Shown: positions 8,209 through 18,627, counted from the stretch's first letter. The stretch: 64,000 nt of DNA from Bacteroides helcogenes P 36-108 (GCF_000186225.1 NC_014933.1:3162001-3226000), one strand, 5' to 3'. Notes: generated by a model from the sequence alone, not told the origin. A program made the numbers and translations.

Positions 8209-11200
8209 TTAGAAAGTGAACTTCACACCAACCTGGCCTCTCCAACGAGAATAGTAATCGCTGTAAGAACGCATGTTATAGTCGCCTTTCTGCAAAAACT
8301 GGAAGTAATTGCTCTTGGTGTTCTTGTCGTATCCATAAACGACCGGACTATAATATCCATTGGAAGCAGAAGTATGTCCCCATTTTTCGTTGAACAGATT
8401 ACCGATATTCATGATATCCAGCGAGAATTCAAGAGCACGCTTATTCTTGCCAACCATGAAGTTGATGGTGTGTGCCAAGTGAAAATCGAAGTGATGCTCA
8501 AACTTCTCATTGGCAGCATTACGCTCAAAGTATTCGCCGCGATGGTCTTTCATATATTCGTCATTTGCCAGCCAAGCCTTAAAGTTTGCTTTCTGATCGG
8601 CAGCAGAAGTAACCACTTTTCCATCTTTGACATAATCGGCAAACGGCATCTTTTCGATCTGGGCATCAGTAGGAATAAAGAACAGGTCATTATAACCGCT
8701 ATCGCCGTTCAAGTCACCATTATAGTAAACAGAATAAGGCATACCCGATGTACCGGTATAAATCAAACCGACAGTAGTAGAACGATTTGCCTTCCATTTC
8801 TTGGTATAGAAAGCAGCCACACGGATAGAATGAGGGACATTAAATGCAGAGTTTGCCAATTCTGGAGCATTCGGATTACCGATAGTATAATTGTACTGCC
8901 AATTGGACTGTGCAACAGAAGAAGTACCATTATTCACAGTTTTAGACTTTGTGAATGCATAAGACGCCATCAAATCCAAACCGAAATCGAATTTCTTTTC
9001 AGCTTTCAAAGATAAGTTATAGGTATATCCCTTACTCGTATTAGATAGAGCGTAAATACCGTTATAAGCAGAAGCATCTGATAATTTGCTCAACATCGGA
9101 CGTTTGTCAAAATCCATACCGGACACAACGTCAGAGAGAGTCTTCCCATTCAAGTCATAAGCCAGATTCTGATACAAGATATCATTCAATGTCTTGGAGT
9201 AGATAGCCTCGGCAGTCCAGTTAATGCCCCCCAATTCAAAGTCGAAAGCAAGGTTGGCACGCAAGTTCTGTGCAAACCGGAAGTCTTTATCGAAAACATT
9301 GATGGTCTGTGAACCACTGGCTTTCAGCTTATCTGCATTTTGCGACTGCTTGGAAGGGTCAAGAATAACTGACAAATCCTTGGTAGCATTGGGATTGGAA
9401 GTGCTTACCGAAACATTATATGTAGAAAGCTGAATACCTGTGTTAGAGAAATTATTACTTAACCATACAAAAGGAATACGTCCCGTAAAGATACCTACGC
9501 CACCACGGAGGATGTACTTATTGTTACCATTGATATCCCAGCGAAAACCGGCACGCGGAGAGAACATCGGACTGCTGCTCAACTTGGAGTTCGTTTTATA
9601 CCCCCATCCCTTAGAAGCTGCATAAGTATTGAATTCTGCATTTTCTGTCGGAGTATCGAAAAATAAAGGAACATCCATACGCACACCCAGTGTTACATCC
9701 AAATTATCCGTCACATTCATTTTATCCTGTGCATAAAGCCCCACCTGGCCGGCACTGAAAGAAGGCGCCCAACGGGGATCGCCTGTTACAGATGTATTGG
9801 CCTGCCCATAGCGGTACTGCTTAATGACGCCATTATAAAAATCAGCAGGACTGCCGAAGTAATAAGTTCCGTAGGTGTCCTGAATGAACAAGTTGGAGAA
9901 ACTGTAAAGTTCATTGTGTGTACCGAAAGTAAACGTATGGTTACCTGTGTACCAGTTCAAGTTGTCCGTTATGGTATAAATGTCCTGATTCAAAGCATTT
10001 GCCATAGAAGAACGCTCGTTGCCGAGATTCAGCGTACCACTGCCCACATTACTGATGGAAATCATAGGAAAGGCAGCACCGGGCTGGCGCTCATCGCGTA
10101 CACGCACATAGGATGCGCGGAATTCATTGCTTATGGTTTCATTGAAACGGCTTTGCAGTTCAGCAACAAATGAATTGGTCTTAGAAACAAAATCATAACT
10201 GTAATCCGAAGCATTCAGAGCAGAAGCACCGCTGGCACTATTCAGTTGCTTAGCAGAAACAAGACTCCAGCGGAAAGATGCTTTGTGCTTATCGTTAATA
10301 TTCCAATCCAATTTTAAGCCACCCTTGTCTGATTTGGTATAAACATCGGAACCATCCAAATTTCCGTTGTAAGCCACACCTTGAGCCGCAGCCATTTCCT
10401 GCAATTTTTTCAGGATAGCAGTTGCTTCGGCGGCATCGACTTTAGAAGCTGTGGCTCCCATCGAATAAGGACTTTGGTATGTCTGGTTAGCCTTCTCGTA
10501 GTTAGCGAAGAAGAACAACTTATTCTTGATAATAGGACCGCCAAAAGTAATACCGGCATTGTACTCATCCTGATCCATGTACTTGTCACTGGTCTTGCCG
10601 TTCATCATCCTGTATTTGCTACCTATAAGATGCTGGTTATTACCGAAACCGTAAATCGTACCATGAAAATCATTCGTACCGGATTTTGTAATGGCATTTA
10701 TAGACCCTCCGGTGAATCCGGACTGGCGGACATCAAACGGAGCCACATTGACTTGAATCTGTTCAATTGTCTCCATGGAAACGGGCTGTGTTCCTGCCTG
10801 GCCACCATTAGAACCATTAGCTGTAAGACCGAACACATCATTATTCATAGCACCGTCAATCTGGAAACTGTTGTAACGATTGTTTGTACCTGCAAAATAC
10901 ATAGCACCACCATTTGTCACACGCACCTGAGGGTTCAGGCGAGTCACATCGGCAATACCATGATTGATGGAAGGCATTCGATTTATTTCCGAAGCACTCA
11001 CGTGCATTGCAGCGCCGGTCTTGGTGGCATCAACACCGGACTTACCGGTAATTACAACCTCACCCAATAATTCGGAAGACTCCGACATTTCTACATTATG
11101 GCGGAAAGTCTCACCTAATTGCAATGTAATACCTTTAGCCTCACTCGTTTGATATCCTACATAAGAAACAGTTACCTTATAAGGACCGCCCGCACGCATA

Positions 11201-11415
11201 CCTTGTATAGTATAACGCCCGTCCACATTAGTGATAGCTCCGTAGCGCGACCCCGAAGGCTCGTGCACGGCCTGAACCGTAGCACCTATAATTGGCTCAT
11301 TGGCCGAGTCAGTCACTTTACCCGCCATAGACGAAGTAGTAACTTGTGCATTTACACCCACAGCCACCGCCAATAGCAGTACAACTGTAAGCAAGAAACT
11401 TGTTCTTTTTAACAT
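8209..11415 (-). CDS. TonB-dependent receptor, Oar-like
   Basis: This 1068-residue outer-membrane receptor imports an unknown ligand using TonB energy. A signal peptide (about 1-23, ending GVNAQ) precedes a carboxypeptidase-regulatory domain (about 30-115, including GYQTSEAKGI), a plug domain (from GEVVITGKSGVD to the GGSINAITKSG segment) and a large barrel ending in the aromatic GVKFTF. The architecture resembles Oar-type receptors rather than SusC, and no SusD partner is adjacent. A -7 box lies upstream at 11465-11472 and a terminator downstream at 8145-8178, so it is probably monocistronic. Confidence 0.9.
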   Translation of the reverse strand: MLKRTSFLLTVVLLLAVAVGVNAQVTTSSMAGKVTDSANEPIIGATVQAVHEPSGSRYGAITNVDGRYTIQGMRAGGPYKVTVSYVGYQTSEAKGITLQLGETFRHNVEMSESSELLGEVVITGKSGVDATKTGAAMHVSASEINRMPSINHGIADVTRLNPQVRVTNGGAMYFAGTNNRYNSFQIDGAMNNDVFGLTANGSNGGQAGTQPVSMETIEQIQVNVAPFDVRQSGFTGGSINAITKSGTNDFHGTIYGFGNNQHLIGSKYRMMNGKTSDKYMDQDEYNAGITFGGPIIKNKLFFFANYEKANQTYQSPYSMGATASKVDAAEATAILKKLQEMAAAQGVAYNGNLDGSDVYTKSDKGGLKLDWNINDKHKASFRWSLVSAKQLNSASGASALNASDYSYDFVSKTNSFVAELQSRFNETISNEFRASYVRVRDERQPGAAFPMISISNVGSGTLNLGNERSSMANALNQDIYTITDNLNWYTGNHTFTFGTHNELYSFSNLFIQDTYGTYYFGSPADFYNGVIKQYRYGQANTSVTGDPRWAPSFSAGQVGLYAQDKMNVTDNLDVTLGVRMDVPLFFDTPTENAEFNTYAASKGWGYKTNSKLSSSPMFSPRAGFRWDINGNNKYILRGGVGIFTGRIPFVWLSNNFSNTGIQLSTYNVSVSTSNPNATKDLSVILDPSKQSQNADKLKASGSQTINVFDKDFRFAQNLRANLAFDFELGGINWTAEAIYSKTLNDILYQNLAYDLNGKTLSDVVSGMDFDKRPMLSKLSDASAYNGIYALSNTSKGYTYNLSLKAEKKFDFGLDLMASYAFTKSKTVNNGTSSVAQSNWQYNYTIGNPNAPELANSAFNVPHSIRVAAFYTKKWKANRSTTVGLIYTGTSGMPYSVYYNGDLNGDSGYNDLFFIPTDAQIEKMPFADYVKDGKVVTSAADQKANFKAWLANDEYMKDHRGEYFERNAANEKFEHHFDFHLAHTINFMVGKNKRALEFSLDIMNIGNLFNEKWGHTSASNGYYSPVVYGYDKNTKSNYFQFLQKGDYNMRSYSDYYSRWRGQVGVKFTF

Positions 11416-11464
11416 AATACCTTTTAAATTAGTCAGTTAAACGTTATTTATATTGAAAACAGTG

Positions 11465-11472
11465 CAAAGGTA
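11465..11472 (-). promoter_or_regulatory. -7 box of the Oar-like receptor gene
   Basis: On the minus strand the sequence reads TACCTTTG, about 50 bp upstream of the start at 11415. Confidence 0.6.
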
Positions 11473-11541
11473 CGTAAAATTACAAGTTATTATGTTACAA
11501 TGCGGTTACGTTCTTTAATATTTATTCAGGCAGAGAAGCAA

Positions 11542-12537
11542 TTACCAGTTCCAGTCACTTTCGGCAGAAGCCTTCTCCACCTCATCCTCTATCACATCCG
11601 GCAGATTGCAGAAGAAGTCGATTCCCGTGTTCTTCTCCAATTCGTCGATGCTTGCCACGTAATTCTTCATCACGTCCGAGGGGGCAAAGTTATCATACTC
11701 ATAGCCATAATCATCACGGTGCTCCATCCAAAAGCCGATGGCTTGCCAAGAGCTTTTTGCAGCAATATCCCCACCCTTGTAAGCAAGAATTGCCATAAAG
11801 TAATATTTAGGACAAGCCAGCCCATGCTTGGTAAGGCCTTGTGCGTCCGTTTGGGGAAGAATGCCGTCTGCTCCCTTCCTTGTTCCCGTAAAATCCGTAA
11901 GCAATCGGTTCAGTGTACCGCCTTTGGCAACATAGAGTTTCTTATATTTGCCGGAACGTGCCCACTTCTGCACCAATCCTTCGAACGATGCCCAAAAGCC
12001 ACCGTTGAAACTATTGAACTGCGGGCTCATGTTGCTGTAATAAAATGTCTGCGCATTGGCTTCCTTGGAAAAAACACGGTCATAGGAAGCTACAAGGTGG
12101 CCTTTGTCGAAGCCGTCACTCTTGTGCATGGCCTCGGTGGTCTGCATCGTTGCCGGAAGCAAAGGATCCACATTCCAGGCATCAGTACGTTTCACTGTGT
12201 TTTGTCTCGTCACATCATCGAAGGTGAAGGCCACCCAAGCTGCATGCTTCTTCCCTGCATTCCACTCCAAGGCATAGTTGAATACTGTTTCATTATTATA
12301 GCTCACGGTATGCTCCACATACAGGTTTGCCGCATCAAGGTGGGGAATGGCATAGTCAGTGACATAAGCCTTACCTTCGGTGGCTGCTCCGGGATCATTG
12401 GCGTTGACATTGGCATGTTCATCTACGGGAGGAGTGATGATTCCATCATCGCCAGAGGAGGTACAGGCGGCAATGAGGAGGCACGACAAGAGAAAAAGGA
12501 ATTTCTGCATTCTGAAAAGGAAGTATTTTGTTTTCAT
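11542..12537 (-). CDS. DNA/RNA non-specific endonuclease lipoprotein (NUC1 family)
   Basis: The 331-residue predicted lipoprotein has lipobox LIAAC (about residues 20-25) and a C-terminal NUC-type beta-beta-alpha-metal nuclease domain. The catalytic region reads FDKGHLVAS, a variant of the DRGH motif retaining the general-base His, followed by NMSPQFNSFNGGFW, which supplies the metal-binding Asn. It should cleave single- and double-stranded nucleic acid at the cell surface or in the periplasm. Start could be 12537 or the internal Met at 12510. It lies between two TonB-dependent receptor genes and may help scavenge nucleic acid; that link is inferred from position only. Confidence 0.85.
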   Translation of the reverse strand: MKTKYFLFRMQKFLFLLSCLLIAACTSSGDDGIITPPVDEHANVNANDPGAATEGKAYVTDYAIPHLDAANLYVEHTVSYNNETVFNYALEWNAGKKHAAWVAFTFDDVTRQNTVKRTDAWNVDPLLPATMQTTEAMHKSDGFDKGHLVASYDRVFSKEANAQTFYYSNMSPQFNSFNGGFWASFEGLVQKWARSGKYKKLYVAKGGTLNRLLTDFTGTRKGADGILPQTDAQGLTKHGLACPKYYFMAILAYKGGDIAAKSSWQAIGFWMEHRDDYGYEYDNFAPSDVMKNYVASIDELEKNTGIDFFCNLPDVIEDEVEKASAESDWNW

Positions 12538-12560
12538 AAGTTCGGTTTATTAATAAAGGT

Positions 12561-12589
12561 AAAAAAGGGAGTAGCGTAATGCCACTCCC
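12561..12589 (-). terminator. rho-independent terminator
   Basis: Read on the minus strand, GGGAGT and ACTCCC arms enclose an 11-nt loop and are followed by TTTTTT. It ends the receptor-lipoprotein operon (16673 to 12614). Confidence 0.8.
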
Positions 12590-12613
12590 TTCCGCTTATC
12601 ATATATCCTTGCT

Positions 12614-13939
12614 TTAACGTGCTACAGGACCGGCAGTCTTCTCATACTTACCGGTTTCTTCATTATACATGAAAGACATAGCATAGTCACCTTTGCCACG
12701 ACCGGCATAAACATTATAAACTACCACATAACTAATGCCTGAATCTGTTTTGCTAATCCATGAAGGAAGCAAAATTTCTGCAATGCCATACTCTATATGT
12801 TCATCCATGATTGTCTGAATCTCAGCATCGGTTTTCCCTGTCAAATACCCATCAACATTATAATACTTCTGCCAAGTGCTATAATTATTATTGATGTTGC
12901 TATATTTACTTGAGGCGCCAAAGTAATATTCCTCTTGTGCAGCATTCGTAGTGCTCAAAAATGCAGGCTTGTTAGCAGTTACCCAATCGACCAATGCCTG
13001 ATAGTCAGCTTCGGCAAACTTTATCACCTTCGTACCCCCCAACAGTCTGACAATAGTCCAAGCAGCACCGTCATAAGTCATTTCGGCAATCTTGGTTGAT
13101 ACAGTCAGAATTTCCGCAAACGGATCGTAAGCAGCCCAAGCATTACCGTCATACTTATACAAGGCCGTCTTGTCTGTGGTTACCTTATTCGCATAATACT
13201 TATAGGTAACCTCGCAAGTAGATCCTGTCTTTGTATAGGGGAAAGTCTGCTTCAAGAAGGTTGTCAAATAGAAATCGACATCCATATTAGAGTCAAAATT
13301 GTTGTACTTGCCCGGAGTACCGCTTGCAGTACCCATAGCATCGTAATCGTCATCGGTTAAAGTATATTTCTTGTCCGGAGTAAAACTGCTATACTCATTC
13401 CAGCCACCCGATACCTTCTGGTAAGTCTTTACCAAAGCAGATGTAGCACCACTTGCATAGAATTTATAAGTGATATTCACAATCTTTCCTACGGCAAGGT
13501 CTCCATACTTTGTCGCGCAGAATGCCTTGAGATAAGCATCTACATCCATATTGGCATCAAAGTTGTTGTACTTGCCCGGCTGCCCCGCTTCGGTTCCCAT
13601 GGCATCGTAATCTTCATTAGTCAGTTCATATTCCACGTCAGCCTTCACATCTTCATAATCCTTGGCAATGTCCCCGTAATTGACACTTACCTTAGCCGAA
13701 GAGCCCTTGTCACAATAAGGGAATTTTGCCTTCAACATAGTGTTCAAAGCTGTCTGAAGAGAAGCTTTGTCCTTAAAATACCCCTCACTGGGATAGTTTC
13801 CGGTAAATTCACCTTCAAACTGAGCAACATCGGTTATGGCATTATCCACCACAAAACCGTCCAATCTGTCATTATAGTCATCGCATCCTGCAAACAATGC
13901 TGTTGCTACAAGCAGAGATGCTAATATTTGTTTCTTCAT
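12614..13939 (-). CDS. lipoprotein of unknown function with internal repeats
   Basis: The 441-residue protein has a signal peptide with lipobox TALFAGC (Cys about 19). Two related internal repeats each begin LT-[ND]-[ED]-DYDAMGT, continue PGKYNNFD and end in MDVD-x-YL; they lie around residues 105-140 and 195-230. I recognise no enzymatic motif. It follows the TonB-dependent receptor gene by 22 bp in the same operon, which suggests an outer-membrane partner lipoprotein that binds ligand for the receptor, as SusD-type proteins do, although it does not look like SusD. The alternation of short repeats and Tyr-rich segments points to a beta-rich surface protein. Confidence 0.75.
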   Translation of the reverse strand: MKKQILASLLVATALFAGCDDYNDRLDGFVVDNAITDVAQFEGEFTGNYPSEGYFKDKASLQTALNTMLKAKFPYCDKGSSAKVSVNYGDIAKDYEDVKADVEYELTNEDYDAMGTEAGQPGKYNNFDANMDVDAYLKAFCATKYGDLAVGKIVNITYKFYASGATSALVKTYQKVSGGWNEYSSFTPDKKYTLTDDDYDAMGTASGTPGKYNNFDSNMDVDFYLTTFLKQTFPYTKTGSTCEVTYKYYANKVTTDKTALYKYDGNAWAAYDPFAEILTVSTKIAEMTYDGAAWTIVRLLGGTKVIKFAEADYQALVDWVTANKPAFLSTTNAAQEEYYFGASSKYSNINNNYSTWQKYYNVDGYLTGKTDAEIQTIMDEHIEYGIAEILLPSWISKTDSGISYVVVYNVYAGRGKGDYAMSFMYNEETGKYEKTAGPVAR

Positions 13940-13961
13940 AATTTTCTTGCCTCGCTAAAAT

Positions 13962-16673
13962 TTAGAAATTAACTTTCAGTCTGATAGAATATGTTCTACC
14001 AAATGAATAGAACACACGATATGCAGAGTCCCAATTGCTTGTACCACCTTCATAAGCATCCATGATATACTCATAATTCAGCAGATTCTCCACATTTCCA
14101 AAGAGTGTAGCCTTGCAATTGCCTATGTTGAAGCGATAGTTTGCGCTAAGGTCGAGCTGCCCTGCCCCCGGAATTTTCCATGGATTGGGAGTGGCATAGA
14201 GTGAACTGGCAGTAATATCTTTCTGCTGTAAAGAATAGTCAGCATAGTTATTGCCATAATAAGTATAGTCAAGTCCCATGCCCAAGTCTTTGGAAATTTT
14301 GAACTTAGCACCCAAAGCGGCTGTAAGCTGAGCTGATCCACCCACTTTGACACCTTTCTGCTGCAAGGTAAACTTTGTATGATCATCTGCCTGTATGCCC
14401 GAAGCAATAGTACCTTTCAAGTCGGCCAATGGCTGACCGCCTGAATTATAGAAATATCCGGTAGCATCGCTATCCCATTTCCAGTCGCCAACAGAAAGCA
14501 TACCGTTAATGTCCAACCACTTTGCAGGCTTGGCCACGAAATCCAACTCCACACCCATGTGCTTGGCATCTACTCCTGACATATTCAGCATATAACGATC
14601 AGCAGCTCCGTTGCTGTTTGTATAGTCACCGGTCTTGGCTGTAGTCTTATCCATCCATTTGGTGAAATAAGCATTCACGTTGGCTGTGAAATAGCGGCTG
14701 CGGAAGCCATAGCCAATTTCAGCGGAGAAAATCTTTTCGTTAATGGCATCGGGATTGGTTTCATTGCTTACCGTACTGTTCAAGAAAGCTCCGCCGGAGA
14801 AGAAGGGAGCACGGCTAATGAATCCTACATTGGCAAATACATTGTGATTTTCCGTCAAGTTATAGTTCACGCCTCCCTTGGCGGTGAAGCCCATGAAATT
14901 CACAGTCTCTGATTTTGCATGATCGGCATCATAATAGAAACGGTCGTACCTCCAATATCCGGTGTTGGATAAAGAACCTGCAACAAATGCAGCCAATTTA
15001 TCTTTGTTATATTCCGCTTGGAAGAAAACTCCCTCTTGCATCACATATCCATCATAATCACGATAAACCACATCACCTACGTTCAGTTTTTTGTTCTTGA
15101 ACGCATCGGTTCCGGCTCCGGAATAGTTCGCGGCTTTCACATTGGCACGATAGCGGTCAATATAGTATTCACCATTATACAAGTCGGTGATTTCATTGGT
15201 ATGTACACCTTTATAATAACGGAAGTCAATGCCACCATAAAAATCAATGTTCTCATTAATCTTAGTAGTATAAGTAGAAAGCAAACCATACCAGTTATGG
15301 AAGTTCTTTGACTTACTCATCACCATCAAGGAACCTTGAGTGCTCTGTTCATTTAAATCTTGAATCTGGTCATAAGCAAAAGTACCGTCCGCATTACGGA
15401 AATCCATATTCAGCACACCATTGCTTGAGCCATACCATTTACTTGAATAAGCGCTTGTACCCTGACCGCTATTGCCATAACCGCGACCGATAGAGACATA
15501 AGCGGCAGTGCTCAAAGAAGACTTATTGTTAATCTGCCATTGATGGTTAAGAGAAATCTGAGGTTTGTGATATACATTGCGGGCAGAAGTCTTGCGCTCG
15601 CCATTCTTGCCAAAGCCATAAGTAGGATTGTAGCGATATACACTATTGTCACCCATATATTTCTTTACTTGTTGCCATCCCTCGACAGTCAAGCCATCGT
15701 AATTACTACGTTGATTATGCCACTGCGGAGCGCCGAATGCCGTCAACGACAATGTGTGAGAATCTCCGAATTGCTTTGAAATACTAAGAAAATAGTTATA
15801 ACCTTCAAACTCCGTACCTTGGATATATCCATCACCCCACTTCTTTCCACCAAGCAAAGTCATGTTCCAACCACTCTTTGACAAACCGGTGGAAACAGAG
15901 AATGACAACTGATTATAACCGTCATTGCCGATACCGTAAGAGACAGAACCACCCTTCTTTTGGTCGGTAGTACGGGTCACGATGTTGATAGTACCACCAA
16001 CAGAAGGTGAAGACACCTTGGAAGCGCCCAATCCGCGCTGAGTCTGCATGCTGCGGGTGACATCGCCCAGACCGGCCCAGTTGCTCCAATAAAGGCCACC
16101 CCATTCCATATCATTCATAGGAACACCATTCACCATTACAGCGACATTGGCAGATTGGAAGCCACGCATGTTGATTTTAGAATCACCATAACCGCCACCA
16201 TTCTTGGTGGCATAGACACCCGGTGTGGACTTTAAGATTTCAGGAAATTCCTGCGTGCCCAGTTTTTCTTCAATAAATACAGGGTCGATGGTTGACAAAG
16301 CCACCGGTGTCTTGCGTGCCACAGCAATAGATGACGTTATCACCACGTCATTAAGCATCACTGCATCAGGCTCCATCTTGATGACTCCCAAATCTACAGA
16401 AGTGCCTTTGGGGGCAATTTTCTTCTTGAGGTCCTTGTAGCCTACATACTTGAACAACAACGTAGCATTTTGAGCAACGCTTTGTTTGAAATAGCCGTCA
16501 ATGTCGGTCACTACTCCCTGAGCAGTACCTTCTACCATTACGGCAGCACCCACCAACGGCTCGCCTGTTTCTGCATCAACAAGCTGACCTTTCACTGCAG
16601 TCTGGGCAAAAGCTACGGCACTGAATGCCGACAGTACAGCCGCCAACAGGAAATGAATTAGATGTCTTCTCAT
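13962..16673 (-). CDS. TonB-dependent receptor with carboxypeptidase-regulatory domain
   Basis: This 903-residue outer-membrane receptor has a signal peptide of about 24 residues (ending AVAFAQ). A CarboxypepD_reg domain covers about 25-105, a plug domain runs from IAVARKTPVALSTIDP to GGTINIVTR, and a barrel ends in RLKVNF. The plug and the N-terminal domain are complete. It is the first gene of a two-gene operon with the lipoprotein at 12614. The substrate is unknown; no iron- or B12-specific markers are visible nearby. Confidence 0.9.
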   Translation of the reverse strand: MRRHLIHFLLAAVLSAFSAVAFAQTAVKGQLVDAETGEPLVGAAVMVEGTAQGVVTDIDGYFKQSVAQNATLLFKYVGYKDLKKKIAPKGTSVDLGVIKMEPDAVMLNDVVITSSIAVARKTPVALSTIDPVFIEEKLGTQEFPEILKSTPGVYATKNGGGYGDSKINMRGFQSANVAVMVNGVPMNDMEWGGLYWSNWAGLGDVTRSMQTQRGLGASKVSSPSVGGTINIVTRTTDQKKGGSVSYGIGNDGYNQLSFSVSTGLSKSGWNMTLLGGKKWGDGYIQGTEFEGYNYFLSISKQFGDSHTLSLTAFGAPQWHNQRSNYDGLTVEGWQQVKKYMGDNSVYRYNPTYGFGKNGERKTSARNVYHKPQISLNHQWQINNKSSLSTAAYVSIGRGYGNSGQGTSAYSSKWYGSSNGVLNMDFRNADGTFAYDQIQDLNEQSTQGSLMVMSKSKNFHNWYGLLSTYTTKINENIDFYGGIDFRYYKGVHTNEITDLYNGEYYIDRYRANVKAANYSGAGTDAFKNKKLNVGDVVYRDYDGYVMQEGVFFQAEYNKDKLAAFVAGSLSNTGYWRYDRFYYDADHAKSETVNFMGFTAKGGVNYNLTENHNVFANVGFISRAPFFSGGAFLNSTVSNETNPDAINEKIFSAEIGYGFRSRYFTANVNAYFTKWMDKTTAKTGDYTNSNGAADRYMLNMSGVDAKHMGVELDFVAKPAKWLDINGMLSVGDWKWDSDATGYFYNSGGQPLADLKGTIASGIQADDHTKFTLQQKGVKVGGSAQLTAALGAKFKISKDLGMGLDYTYYGNNYADYSLQQKDITASSLYATPNPWKIPGAGQLDLSANYRFNIGNCKATLFGNVENLLNYEYIMDAYEGGTSNWDSAYRVFYSFGRTYSIRLKVNF

Positions 16674-16728
16674 AATTCTGTTTTGTTAATAATAGTGTTA
16701 ATTAAACATTAAATAGTATTTTAAGTTG

Positions 16729-16736
16729 CAAATATA
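16729..16736 (-). promoter_or_regulatory. -7 box of the receptor-lipoprotein operon
   Basis: The minus strand reads TATATTTG about 56 bp upstream of the start at 16673, in an AT-rich leader region. Confidence 0.6.
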
Positions 16737-16840
16737 GAAATTTAAACTTAAATAAATGTTGCATTTATACTACATTTTTTCACAAACAAAAGTCAATTCT
16801 GAAAGTTTTTTAGACAAAGCGATAATTATATTATACACAA

Positions 16841-16871
16841 AGGAAGCTCCGCCTTCATAGCGGAGCTTCCT
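16841..16871 (-). terminator. hairpin terminator downstream of ettA
   Basis: Perfect 12-bp arms (AGGAAGCTCCGC at 16841-16852 and its complement at 16860-16871) with a 7-nt loop lie about 50 bp past the ettA stop. Confidence 0.7.
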
Positions 16872-16920
16872 CACTCTTTCCAAGAAACAGATAGTCTATT
16901 TCTTTAATAATAGCTGCAAA

Positions 16921-18627
16921 TCAATCATTAATGAGTTTTCTATAACGCACACGAGTCGGTTCTTCCTTTCCCAGACGCTTCTGCTTGTTTTCCTCATATT
17001 CCGAATATGAACCTTCAAAGAAGAATACATTAGAATTGCCTTCAAAAGCCAGAATATGCGTACAGATACGGTCAAGAAACCAGCGATCATGACTGATAAC
17101 AACGGCACATCCGGCAAAATCCTCAAGGCCTTCTTCAAGAGCACGAAGGGTGTTCACATCAATATCATTCGTCGGCTCGTCAAGAAGCAGCACATTGCCT
17201 TCCTCTTTCAAGCAAAGCGCAAGATGAAGGCGGTTACGCTCACCACCGGAAAGCACACCGCAAAGTTTTTCCTGATCGGCTCCGGAAAAATTGAAACGTG
17301 ACAGATAGGCACGTGCGTTAATGTCGCGCCCTCCCATACGAATCAGATCGGCTCCCCCGGAAATTACTTGATAGACACTCTTATTGGGATCAATATCTTT
17401 ATGCTGCTGATCAACGTATGCCACCTTCACTGTCTCTCCCACTTCAAACTCACCTTTATCCGCTTTTTCCAGTCCCATTATCAGTCGGAAAAGTGTCGTT
17501 TTTCCAGCTCCGTTAGGGCCGATGATACCAACTATACCATTTGGAGGAAGCATAAAGTTAAGGTCATCAAAGAGCAATTTGTCTCCAAAAGCTTTTGCCA
17601 CGTGTTTTGCTTCGATAACTTTGTTACCCAGACGCGGACCGTTCGGAATAAAAATTTCCAGCTTTTCTTCTTTCTCTTTAACATCTTCGTTCAGCAGTCT
17701 GTCATATGAATTTAAACGAGCCTTTCCTTTTGCCTGACGGGCTTTAGGCGCCATACGTACCCAGTCTAACTCGCGTTCCAAAGTCTTGCGACGCTTACTG
17801 GCTGTTTTTTCTTCCATCTCCATACGCTTGGTTTTCTGCTCCAGCCAACTGGAGTAATTGCCCTTCCAAGGAATACCTTCACCACGATCCAGTTCAAGAA
17901 TCCATCCTGCTACATGATCAAGAAAATAACGGTCATGAGTTACAGCAATGACTGTACCTTCATATTGCTGCAAGTGTTGTTCCAACCAGTCAATAGACTC
18001 TGCATCAAGGTGGTTGGTAGGTTCATCAAGAAGCAATATATCAGGTTTCTGCAACAACAGGCGACAGAGTGCCACACGACGACGTTCACCACCAGAGAGA
18101 TGCTCCACAGACTGGTCTTCGGGCGGACAACGTAATGCATCCATGGCACGCTCCAACTTGCTGTCAAGATTCCAAGCATCGGTAGCATCAATGACATCCT
18201 GCAATTCCGCCTGACGGGCAAAAAGTTTATCCATCTTGTCCTGATCCTCGTAATATTCGGGCAGACCGAATTTCTGATTTATCTCTTCATATTCTGCAAG
18301 TGCATCCACAATAGGCTGCACACCTTCCATTACAACTTCTTTCACGGTTTTAGCAGGATCAAGATACGGCTCCTGAGCCAGATATCCGATAGAATATCCC
18401 GGCGAAAACACGACTTCACCTTGGTAGGATTTATCCAATCCGGCAATAATCTTCAACAAGGTTGATTTACCCGAACCATTCAAACCGATAATGCCGATTT
18501 TCGCTCCATAAAAGAATGAGAGGTAGATATTCTTCAATACTTGCTTGTTGTTCTGCTGAATAGTCTTATTCAGCCCTACCATAGAAAAAATAATCTTCTT
18601 ATCATCTACTGTTGCCATGCATTCCAA
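16921..18627 (-). CDS. ettA: ABC-F ribosome-associated ATPase, energy-dependent translational throttle
   Basis: The protein (568 residues from the first ATG, 565 from MATVDDKK at 18618, which is the more family-like start) has two ABC ATPase domains and no membrane segments. The first domain has Walker A GLNGSGKST and signature LSGGERRR; the second has GPNGAGKTT and LSGGERNR. Each is followed by LLLDEPTN. The charged interdomain linker (SKRRKTLERELDWVRMAPKA) is typical of EttA, which binds the ribosomal E site and gates the first elongation step according to energy charge. The length matches EttA. A TATCTTTG -7 box lies upstream at 18662-18669. Confidence 0.93.
   Translation of the reverse strand: MECMATVDDKKIIFSMVGLNKTIQQNNKQVLKNIYLSFFYGAKIGIIGLNGSGKSTLLKIIAGLDKSYQGEVVFSPGYSIGYLAQEPYLDPAKTVKEVVMEGVQPIVDALAEYEEINQKFGLPEYYEDQDKMDKLFARQAELQDVIDATDAWNLDSKLERAMDALRCPPEDQSVEHLSGGERRRVALCRLLLQKPDILLLDEPTNHLDAESIDWLEQHLQQYEGTVIAVTHDRYFLDHVAGWILELDRGEGIPWKGNYSSWLEQKTKRMEMEEKTASKRRKTLERELDWVRMAPKARQAKGKARLNSYDRLLNEDVKEKEEKLEIFIPNGPRLGNKVIEAKHVAKAFGDKLLFDDLNFMLPPNGIVGIIGPNGAGKTTLFRLIMGLEKADKGEFEVGETVKVAYVDQQHKDIDPNKSVYQVISGGADLIRMGGRDINARAYLSRFNFSGADQEKLCGVLSGGERNRLHLALCLKEEGNVLLLDEPTNDIDVNTLRALEEGLEDFAGCAVVISHDRWFLDRICTHILAFEGNSNVFFFEGSYSEYEENKQKRLGKEEPTRVRYRKLIND

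Noticed and set aside
8146..9015. 289-codon plus-strand open frame
   Set aside because: It lies entirely antisense to the barrel of the Oar-like receptor, has no recognisable domain, and begins inside the terminator hairpin.
10381..11070. 229-codon plus-strand open frame
   Set aside because: Antisense to the plug domain of the TonB-dependent receptor; no protein-like features.
11500..12579. 359-codon plus-strand open frame
   Set aside because: Antisense to the complete NUC-type nuclease gene, whose signal peptide and catalytic motifs are clear; the mirror frame is an artefact of codon usage.
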